Origin: Patescibacteria group bacterium UBA1875
GTDB lineage: Bacteria > Patescibacteriota > CPR2 > UBA1875
Length of the DNA stretch: 26,129 bases
NCBI GenBank assembly: GCA_002338125.1
Contig: DDHN01000006.1
Coordinates: 10,467-36,595 of the forward strand
Direction: 5' to 3'
Position numbers and translations under genes: made by a program. This document shows positions 1-5,691 of this stretch, piece after piece. The notes beneath the pieces are model-generated. The model did no database searches and was not told the origin of the DNA. It worked only from the letters and a program-made list of their open reading frames with translations. Numbering within the stretch: the first letter of the stretch is position 1; every line of letters starts with the position of its first letter.

Positions 1-382
<382 letters not shown>

Positions 383-1111
383 AAACTACATTGCGTTCTA
401 CTACAGGAATGTAGTACAATAAATTTGGCTAATATCGGTGAAACCCCAATTTGAGTCCGAACACTCAAAAGGGCAATACCGAGGGAAGACGAATTTTATG
501 AACAAGCAACTTCTTAGTTATATTTCCGGTTTCTTGGATGGAGATGGATGCATTATGGCTCAATTAGTGCGTCGGAAGGACTATGTGCTTGGTTAACAAG
601 TTAGATTAAGCATAGTCTTTTATCAAAAAATCAACCACATTAATCATTTGGAGTGGCTTAAAAATAAGCTAAAATACGGATACATCAGAAAAAGGAATGA
701 TGGTATGGCTGAATATACGATTGTCGGTCATGGCGAGACAAGAGAGATACTTGAAAAACTCTTGCCTTACCTAAAACCGAAGAGAGAACTTGCAAAACAT
801 GCAATTAGAATCTCCAAGATTCCCAAGAAACCAACTCCAAAGGAGTTACTTCAATATGCAGCTTTAGTAGATAAGTCTGCTGAATATAATTACTCAAAAA
901 AGCGGACTAATACTAAAGAAACGTTAATTGCGTATTTCAAAAATCATAAAATTTTGTCCCCGTAACGACTGATTCCGAAAGGATGAGATAGCATTTCTGC
1001 ACAAAATGTGCAAATTCACGATGCTATCATACGCCAACGCCTACTCTCCAGGAATCTGGAGAAAGAGGATGAAGATATAGTCTGTGCTCTTAGTAATAAG
1101 GGAATAACATG
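383..1111 (+). mobile_element. Group I intron (IA-like) in 23S rRNA at the I-CreI homing site
   Basis: Boundaries follow from the conserved 23S sequence: the 5' exon ends in U382 and the intron ends in G1111, as group I introns require. P1 is visible: exon AGAACGU (376-382) pairs with the internal guide GCGUUCU (393-399) over 7 bp with the expected U.G at the splice site. Other pairings I can trace are P2 (400-405/410-415), P3 (425-429/1033-1037), P4 (436-439/478-481), P5 (444-446/471-473) topped by a hairpin (450-456/463-469), P6 (483-499/946-960), P7 (967-972/1078-1082), P8 (987-994/1021-1028) and a P7.1-like hairpin (1046-1051/1056-1061). AAGATATAGTC at 1072-1082 is a typical S element. 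The extra hairpin between P3 and P7 suggests subgroup IA. The endonuclease reading frame sits in the P6 loop. The insertion corresponds to about E. coli position 2593, the site of the Chlamydomonas chloroplast intron that carries I-CreI. Pairings were drawn by eye. Confidence 0.93.
498..965 (+). pseudogene. I-CreI-like LAGLIDADG homing endonuclease with an in-frame TAA
   Basis: From ATG 498 the frame gives MNKQLLSYISGFLDGDGCIM, a single LAGLIDADG motif with the catalytic Asp, then a TAA at 594-596 (codon 33). The same frame continues without frameshift to 965 (155 codons excluding the final stop), close to the 163 residues of I-CreI. From memory the alignment with I-CreI is nearly gap-free: DYVLG-stop-QVRLS against SYKFKHQLSLAF puts the stop at the His37 position, just before the DNA-contacting Gln38. 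Later blocks GYIRKR, YLKPKRELAK and ALVDKSAEYNYSKKRTNTKET match I-CreI GYVRDR, FLKLKQKQAN and TWVDQIAALNDSKTRKTTSET. This family acts as a homodimer that cuts intronless 23S genes. As written the product would be a 32-residue fragment; restart at Met 648 would lack the active site. The end of the ORF overlaps the 3' strand of intron helix P6. A sequencing error at the TAA remains possible. Confidence 0.9.
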
Positions 1112-1400
1112 CGTGAGACAGTTCGGTCCCTATCTGTCGTAGGCGTCGAAATTTGAGGAGAGTCGCTCCCAGTACGAGAGGACCGGAGTGAACGTACCTC
1201 TAGTGTACCAGTTGTTCTGTCAAGGGCATCGCTGGGTAGCTATGTACGGCAGGGATAAGCGCTGAAAGCATATAAGCGCGAAGCCTACTCCAAGATAAGA
1301 TTTCTTTGAGGATCCATATAGAACATGTGGTTGATAGGCTCTAAGTGTAAGCGTGGCAACACGTTCAGCTGAGGAGTACTAATTTCCGGCAACTTAAATA
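1112..1400 (+). rRNA. rrl: 23S rRNA, exon downstream of the intron (3' end)
   Basis: The sequence resumes with CGTGAGACAGTTCGGTCCCT and contains the sarcin-ricin loop (AGTACGAGAGGACCGGAGTG near 1171-1190), CTAGTGTACCAGTTG and the terminal region GTACTAAT. The 3' end is set to about 1400 by counting from the E. coli terminal helix; it may be off by several bases. Splicing of the intron joins this to position 382. Confidence 0.95.
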
Positions 1401-1571
1401 TCGTTCTTGACTAGCAATTTGAGCTTGAAAGCTCAAAAAGTCTTCCCCCGTATCCGTGTTGATATGGCAGGAAGCATAAAATACAGAGCATTAAGCCAAA
1501 TCGCCTGGGGAAGCCTGCCGCATAGCGGCCGGTCCCCTAGGTGATTTGATTCTACCGCATTGAGTATGAGA
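1401..1571 (+). other. 23S-5S internal spacer with two strong hairpins
   Basis: No tRNA is present. The spacer holds a hairpin TTTGAGCT/AGCTCAAA (1418-1425/1430-1437) and a long imperfect stem pairing AAATCGCCTGGGG near 1498-1510 with CCCCTAGGTGATTT near 1536-1549, capped by GCCGC/GCGGC. Just before the 5S gene, TGAGTATGAGATTCCCGG (about 1561-1577) is nearly complementary to CCGGGTATCTCGCACTCA after it, extending the 5S terminal helix into a processing stem. Likely precursor-rRNA processing signals. Confidence 0.7.
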
Positions 1572-1690
1572 TTCCCGGTGTCTTTGGCGAGATGGCCACA
1601 CCTGTTCCCATCCCGAACACAGAAGTTAAGCGTCTTAGCGTCGATGGTACTTGGGGTTCTCCCCTGGGAGAGTAGAACGATGCCGGGTAT
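1572..1690 (+). rRNA. rrf: 5S rRNA
   Basis: The conserved core CCCGAACACAGAAGTTAAGC is present, followed by a loop E/helix IV-like GATGGTACTTGGGGTTCTCC and GGGAGAGTAGAACG. The 5' end TTCCCGG pairs with the 3' end CCGGGTA. Length 119 matches the usual 5S size. Ends were set by alignment with E. coli 5S and could shift by one to three bases. Confidence 0.95.
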
Positions 1691-1705
1691 CTCGCACTCA
1701 ATCAC

Positions 1706-1736
1706 AAAACACCCTTTACGGGTGTTTTGTTTTTTA
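1706..1736 (+). terminator. Intrinsic terminator of the rRNA operon
   Basis: Perfect 9-bp stem AAAACACCC/GGGTGTTTT (1706-1714/1720-1728) with loop TTTAC, followed by a T-rich tract GTTTTTT. It lies 16 bases after the 5S gene. Confidence 0.9.
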
Positions 1737-1844
1737 AACTTAAGTTTTGACAATTAGGAGCAGTAAATTTTGTGACTTAATACAATGCATGGTTATTTTA
1801 AAAACATTAACATTAATAGCAATAGCGAAAAGATAGGAGGATTT

Positions 1845-2042
1845 ATGAGTGGAACAAAAAAGGGTGGTGTTAAAGCTGCTGAAACTAACAAGAAAAGATA
1901 CGGCAAGGATTTTTATATGAAGATTGGTGCCGTTGGGGGAAGAAAGACAGGAGTCAAAAAGGGATTTGCAGCAAATCCGGCGTTAGCTCGTGAAGCAGGT
2001 AAAAAAGGTGGGAAAAAGTCAAAAAGAGGTAAGGCAAAGTAA
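1845..2042 (+). CDS. Small KGG-repeat (stress-protein-like) basic protein, 65 aa
   Basis: A small, very basic protein beginning MSGTKKGGVKAA and containing three KGG/RG-type repeats: KKGGVKAAETNKKRYG, IGAVGGRKTG and REAGKKGGKKS, as in the KGG family (con-10, GsiB-like general stress proteins). Function in bacteria is not settled; the eukaryotic and Bacillus relatives are stress-induced hydrophilic proteins. I chose ATG 1845 because a perfect AGGAGG lies at 1835-1840; an in-frame ATG at 1785 has no ribosome binding site and adds 20 residues that do not look like the family. It stands alone between the rRNA terminator and the 7-TM operon promoter. No clear promoter is seen: TTGACA at 1747 and TACAAT at 1781 are too far apart. 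Confidence 0.8.
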   Translation: MSGTKKGGVKAAETNKKRYGKDFYMKIGAVGGRKTGVKKGFAANPALAREAGKKGGKKSKRGKAK

Positions 2043-2060
2043 CTGATGCGGTAATTACAT

Positions 2061-2085
2061 AAGGCTCTGAAAGGGGCTTTTTGTA
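2061..2085 (+). terminator. Possible weak terminator after the KGG gene
   Basis: AAGGCTC (2061-2067) can pair with GGGCTTT through two G.U pairs, followed by TTTTG. Short and imperfect, but positioned 18 bases after the stop codon and ahead of the next promoter. Confidence 0.4.
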
Positions 2086-2143
2086 TTGCACCAAAGCTCT
2101 CAGGTGTTATACTTAACTTACAGTGAAGTAAGCTCAAAAAAGA

Positions 2144-2172
2144 TTGACCAAACATAGAATTTATGATATAAT
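2144..2172 (+). promoter_or_regulatory. Sigma70-type promoter of the 7-TM/ATP-grasp operon
   Basis: TTGACC (2144-2149) and TATAAT (2167-2172) are separated by 17 bases. The expected start near 2179 gives a leader of about 21 bases carrying the Shine-Dalgarno GGGAGGGG before ATG 2200. Confidence 0.85.
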
Positions 2173-2199
2173 TTCGGCGTTAATAGGAAAGGGAGGGGT

Positions 2200-2859
2200 A
2201 TGTTTAATTTCGCTGAGTATCTAACAATGAATGGTATTCCAGAAGAAACTTTTTATTTGTTGCTTGTTTTACCTTTTGTTGTGCTAGTAATTACCTTTTT
2301 TCGATATATTATAGGTTTAAAGTCTTTTAGTATTTACGAGCCATTGATAATTGCTTATGCTCTGTATTTTATATCACCAAATTTCTTGACTGGGCTTAAA
2401 TTTGGGATACCTTTCATATTTTCTATTTGGCTGGTCGGTGAGGTTTTGGGCAGAATATTTAAAAATTCTAGGATGCATCATTTTTCCATTATTTCTATTA
2501 AATTATCAGTAGCCAGTATTCTTGTTATTGGAGTCTTGGCAGCAGCTGTCTTTTTTGGCAGAACCGGTTTTTTTACAATTGGGGCTTTGCCTCTTTTGAT
2601 TATAATTACTATGCTTGAAGCTGTAAGTGTATTTCAGGTTCGTAAGGGTAATTTTCAAGCCAATATGCTTACCGTTGAAACACTTCTTATAGCTGTCATT
2701 TCTTACGCTGTTATTTCAGCGCATTGGTTTATGAACATTTTGCTAGATTACTATTATATAGCTCTAATTCCTTTATTCTTGAACTATCTAATTGGCAAAT
2801 ACGCAGGCTTAAAATTATCTGAATTAGTTAGGTTTAGGAATATTCTAAAAAATGATTAA
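2200..2859 (+). CDS. 7-TM membrane protein of the 7TM-transglutaminase-like family
   Basis: 219 residues with seven hydrophobic spans at roughly 18-38, 43-60, 66-85, 100-120, 123-142, 160-178 and 183-202. The stretch FRYIIGLKSFSIYEPLIIAYA after TM1 resembles the RQxxGxKTFGxxxPxLIALA motif of the integral membrane domain usually fused to an inactive transglutaminase-like domain; here the soluble domain is absent and only the membrane part remains. Start ATG 2200 has a strong Shine-Dalgarno. The stop codon overlaps the start of the next gene by 8 bp (ATGATTAA), so the two are co-translated. Known gene neighbourhoods place this 7-TM domain with RimK-like ligases and retropepsin-like proteases in predicted peptide-modification systems. 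Its own biochemical role is unknown; it could anchor the ligase at the membrane. Confidence 0.8.
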   Translation: MFNFAEYLTMNGIPEETFYLLLVLPFVVLVITFFRYIIGLKSFSIYEPLIIAYALYFISPNFLTGLKFGIPFIFSIWLVGEVLGRIFKNSRMHHFSIISIKLSVASILVIGVLAAAVFFGRTGFFTIGALPLLIIITMLEAVSVFQVRKGNFQANMLTVETLLIAVISYAVISAHWFMNILLDYYYIALIPLFLNYLIGKYAGLKLSELVRFRNILKND

Positions 2860-4255
2860 TCTGTTGCTCTCAGAAAAAAATAGAAATGAGATACTAGGTC
2901 TTAATGATCGAACTTTAAATTATCAATATTTAAATCGAGATAATGTTAGATACGCAGATAATAAGTTGTTAACCAAAAAAATATTGAAAAAAAATAATGT
3001 ACTTACCCCCGAACTTTACGGAGTGATAAGAAATTTAAAGGAATTAGAGTCCTTTGATTTTGAGTCTTTGCCGAATAGTTTTGTATTAAAGCCGAGTAAG
3101 GGCTTGAAGGGTTCAGGAATCAATATTTACTATAACAGACTTAAAGATGGCCGCTGGGTACTTGCTAGCAAAGAAAAACATAGTGTAGATGATATCAAAA
3201 ACTATATCCGCAAAATATTAGATGGGCAGTTTACTATTGGGACATCCTCTCAGGGTGGCAAGGCAATGTTCGAGGAACGTGTGAAGATGCACCCAGTTTT
3301 TAAGCAATATTCATATCGAGGGATCCCCGATATTAGGGTTATTGTCTATAAGAATATCCCGGTGATGGCAATGTTGCGCCTACCAACAGAAGAATCAGGA
3401 GGAAAGGCCAACCTAAGTCTAGGAGCAATCGGTGTAGGAATCGATATGGCCAGGGGGGTTACTACCACAGCAGTTAAAAATAATAGAATGATAGAACATG
3501 TTCCAGGTAAAAGGTTAACTCTGTCTGGTATTAGAATCCCTTATTGGAAGAAAATCCTTAAAATTGCTCATCAATGTCAGAAAATAACAGGTTTAGGTTT
3601 TTTGGGTGTTGATGTGATAATAGATAGAGATAAAGGTCCAATGGTTGTCGAGCTCAACTCTCGACCAGGACTTGGGATCCAGGCTGCAAATCAAGATGGG
3701 CTCAAAGAAAGACTCCTGAGAGTCAAAAAGATGAAAGATATTAGCGAGGCTAGGGCCGTTCGGCTCGCTAGGGACCTGTTTGGTGGTGAGATAGACGAAG
3801 AGATTGAACTTCTAACAGGTAGGGAAGTCATTGGTCTTTCTGGTAATGTCTCCTTAACAGGGAAAAATGGTAATGAAATCAAGGTAAAATGTAAGATCGA
3901 CACTGGGGCAGAGTCGTCTTCAATTGATGAAGATATTATGCGAGAATTAGGTTATGACGATCTGATTGAACATTTTGATAATGTCATTGAAGATAAGAGT
4001 ATCGTAAACAAAAAAAGGAAGTACCGAAGGCCATACATTCAAAAATTATACGAACACCCTGATGTTGTTATGGTTACTAAAATTAAAACAGCTTCCGGTA
4101 ACGATTACAGGGTGAAGGTTGATATTCCAGCTCAGATAGGGGAAAGAGATTTTACCATGAGGGCCAACATTGCTCATAGGAGTCACATGGAATATCCGGT
4201 CTTACTCGGAAAAAGAGATCTAAAAAATTTTCTTATAGATACTACGAAGAAGTAG
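2852..4255 (+). CDS. ATP-grasp ligase (alpha-L-glutamate ligase-like) fused to retropepsin-like protease
   Basis: 467 residues, two domains. Residues 1-290 are a RimK-type ATP-grasp fold: VLKPSKGLKGSGI (78-90, Lys80) for nucleotide, R-L-P (176-178), and GVDVIIDRDKGPMVVELNSR with metal ligands Asp254, Glu268 and Asn269. Such enzymes form amide bonds, typically adding glutamate or another amino acid to a peptide C-terminus, by ATP-dependent acyl phosphate chemistry. Residues about 320-467 match the RimB-like 'ATP-dependent zinc protease' family, a single-domain retropepsin fold: KIDTGAESSS (catalytic Asp350) and YPVLLGKRDL near the C-terminus. In many bacteria these are separate neighbouring genes; here they are one chain. 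The gene overlaps the 7-TM gene by 8 bp and ends 14 bp inside the convergent DUF1704 peptidase gene. Substrate is not evident; a bond-making and bond-breaking pair acting on the same peptide end is inferred. Confidence 0.88.
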   Translation: MINLLLSEKNRNEILGLNDRTLNYQYLNRDNVRYADNKLLTKKILKKNNVLTPELYGVIRNLKELESFDFESLPNSFVLKPSKGLKGSGINIYYNRLKDGRWVLASKEKHSVDDIKNYIRKILDGQFTIGTSSQGGKAMFEERVKMHPVFKQYSYRGIPDIRVIVYKNIPVMAMLRLPTEESGGKANLSLGAIGVGIDMARGVTTTAVKNNRMIEHVPGKRLTLSGIRIPYWKKILKIAHQCQKITGLGFLGVDVIIDRDKGPMVVELNSRPGLGIQAANQDGLKERLLRVKKMKDISEARAVRLARDLFGGEIDEEIELLTGREVIGLSGNVSLTGKNGNEIKVKCKIDTGAESSSIDEDIMRELGYDDLIEHFDNVIEDKSIVNKKRKYRRPYIQKLYEHPDVVMVTKIKTASGNDYRVKVDIPAQIGERDFTMRANIAHRSHMEYPVLLGKRDLKNFLIDTTKK

Positions 4256-5633
4256 GGGTTTCTAGCTTTTCTAGCATGTCGTCAGTAATACCTAGTTGAG
4301 AGAGAACCCAAAGATGTCTATTATTTGTTGGATCATATTTTCCAAAAGTAAATTTATATACTTCATTTGTATCTTCTGAAACTAGTCCCCAGATAGCGAT
4401 TGCGCCTTCCCTATACACCATATCTTTTGTAAAAGCGACTCCAGCTGTTTTACAATCAGTTCCCCGAAATACCCTAACACAGTGATTCCAGGCTTTATTT
4501 GCTCCATCTTTTTTTGCGCTTTCCATGTCTTTTCCAGCTCGAATGGCTTTTAAGATAAAATGCTTTTCTAATATCTCAAATACTTCTCTGAAATTTCTTT
4601 CCTTACCGTCAACGCCAACAGCAAGTCCAGCTGCAAGATGAAGTTCTGGGGTTGCATATGTCTTAAATTTGTTTTCAATGCCATGTTCGGTAACTTTCGT
4701 TACACCTTCTTCTGCTTTTTCAACCCTGTCAAGGCCAAGCCCCAGTAGCGACAATCTGCTTTTTTCTCCCTTGACTCTTCTTTCAACGTGTCTTCTTACT
4801 TCGTGCATAACAAGTTTTTTGAATTTTAATAAATCAATACTTCTGTCTTTAGGGATATATACTTTTTCTTCTTCTTGGCTAACATACACTGTTCCCCGGT
4901 TTGGATCAATTTCCAAATCCCAATATGATGCTCCAATTTCGTCAAGGGCGATTCTAAACAGATCTCTTACTTCTTCATCGCTAAAGTCATCTTTCCCTGT
5001 GGGTATTTCATATCCCAATTCCTCAAACTCTTTTGAAACAATTTCGTAAACTGTAGCGACTGTCTCCTCTGAAGGTTTTTCTGGAAATTCTGTCGCTTCA
5101 ATATCTGGCAATAATTCAATAAGTTCTTGCGATAAAGCCCTTAACTCATCATTATTTAAGTCAGTTGTTTTCGCAACCTGCTTTTTTATCTCCTCAACCG
5201 ATAGTGCCATAAATTCAACTGACGGTTTACCGTATATGAACTCTGAATACCTTTTAAACCTTCTCATATCACCTTCTTTTGTCGCACGGACCATCCGCAA
5301 TTGAGCAAGGCGTTCATTAATCTTCCAGCGATATGCGAGTAATATCGCCTCATTTCCTTCGGTAGCTATTATCTCTTTTTTTAGTTCAAGTAGTAACGAT
5401 TCCTCTTGTTCAATTTTCCCTAAATCTATGCCTGGGTAATCAAGGTCTGGGTTTTCTTTATCGCCTTCTAGGAATGATTCCTTTTCTTTATCGCGATGTT
5501 CTTTCTCGCCATCTAGGCATTTAATAATGTCATTAAGGCTAACAGCATCTCTCAATCTATCGTACCATCTTGAATCAAGCTTTTCGGCAGGCTCACTAAA
5601 ATCCGGATTTTTTGTTGGTATCTCTCCACTCAT
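4242..5633 (-). CDS. DUF1704 metallopeptidase (MATCAP/tyrosine-carboxypeptidase-like), 463 aa
   Basis: The C-terminal two thirds match the DUF1704 family: the zinc motif MHEVRRHVERR (HExxxH, His277, Glu278, His282), followed by EEG (308-310) where the family has EEGLA, then VFRGTDCKTAG and FTKDMVYREG. Animal members (MATCAP) are metallo-carboxypeptidases that remove the C-terminal tyrosine of tubulin; bacterial roles are unknown. The first about 150 residues are charged, probably partly coiled, and unrecognised. The frame is open up to 5753, but I chose ATG 5633 because the upstream extension overlaps the divergent ATPase gene and a -10 box (TATAAT) lies six bases before this ATG, which predicts a leaderless mRNA. 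The 3' end overlaps the ATP-grasp gene. Loss of the Ala in EEGLA (here EEGV) is a small deviation; zinc ligands look intact. Confidence 0.8.
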   Translation of the reverse strand: MSGEIPTKNPDFSEPAEKLDSRWYDRLRDAVSLNDIIKCLDGEKEHRDKEKESFLEGDKENPDLDYPGIDLGKIEQEESLLLELKKEIIATEGNEAILLAYRWKINERLAQLRMVRATKEGDMRRFKRYSEFIYGKPSVEFMALSVEEIKKQVAKTTDLNNDELRALSQELIELLPDIEATEFPEKPSEETVATVYEIVSKEFEELGYEIPTGKDDFSDEEVRDLFRIALDEIGASYWDLEIDPNRGTVYVSQEEEKVYIPKDRSIDLLKFKKLVMHEVRRHVERRVKGEKSRLSLLGLGLDRVEKAEEGVTKVTEHGIENKFKTYATPELHLAAGLAVGVDGKERNFREVFEILEKHFILKAIRAGKDMESAKKDGANKAWNHCVRVFRGTDCKTAGVAFTKDMVYREGAIAIWGLVSEDTNEVYKFTFGKYDPTNNRHLWVLSQLGITDDMLEKLETPTSS

Positions 5634-5639
5634 GCACCT

Positions 5640-5669
5640 ATTATATCCTTTTCCCTTGGCCCAAGCCAA
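5640..5669 (-). promoter_or_regulatory. Leaderless promoter of the DUF1704 gene
   Basis: On the minus strand TTGGCT (5669-5664) and TATAAT (5645-5640) are separated by 18 bases. Six bases follow before ATG 5633, so transcription is expected to start at or next to the A of the start codon. The -35 box forms one arm of the palindrome TTGGC-CCAA-GCCAA. Confidence 0.7.
5656..5669. promoter_or_regulatory. Palindrome TTGGC-N4-GCCAA between divergent promoters, candidate operator
   Basis: A perfect 5-bp inverted repeat with a 4-base spacer. Its left arm begins the -35 box of the rightward ATPase promoter and its right arm begins the -35 box of the leftward DUF1704 promoter, so a bound dimeric protein could block both. 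It may also simply reflect two back-to-back -35 elements. Confidence 0.5.
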
Positions 5670-5685
5670 CATAACTTGATATACT
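5656..5685 (+). promoter_or_regulatory. Leaderless promoter of the P-type ATPase gene
   Basis: TTGGCC (5656-5661), 18-base spacer, TATACT (5680-5685), then six bases (CTTGTT) and ATG 5692. No Shine-Dalgarno is present. Confidence 0.65.
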
Positions 5686-5691
5686 CTTGTT

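Noticed and set aside
594..596. In-frame stop as evidence of an alternative genetic code
   Set aside because: The codon is TAA, not the UGA recoded in Gracilibacteria/Absconditabacteria, and TAA and TGA both end complete genes elsewhere in the window.
1401..1571. tRNA gene in the rRNA spacer
   Set aside because: The hairpins do not form a cloverleaf and there is no TTCRA-type T-loop.
1747..1786. TTGACA...TACAAT as promoter of the KGG gene
   Set aside because: The boxes are 28 bases apart, too far for one sigma70 promoter; the true promoter remains unclear.
1785..1844. Upstream ATG for the KGG protein
   Set aside because: No ribosome binding site, whereas the internal ATG 1845 has a perfect AGGAGG at the right distance and the family-like start MSGTKKGG.
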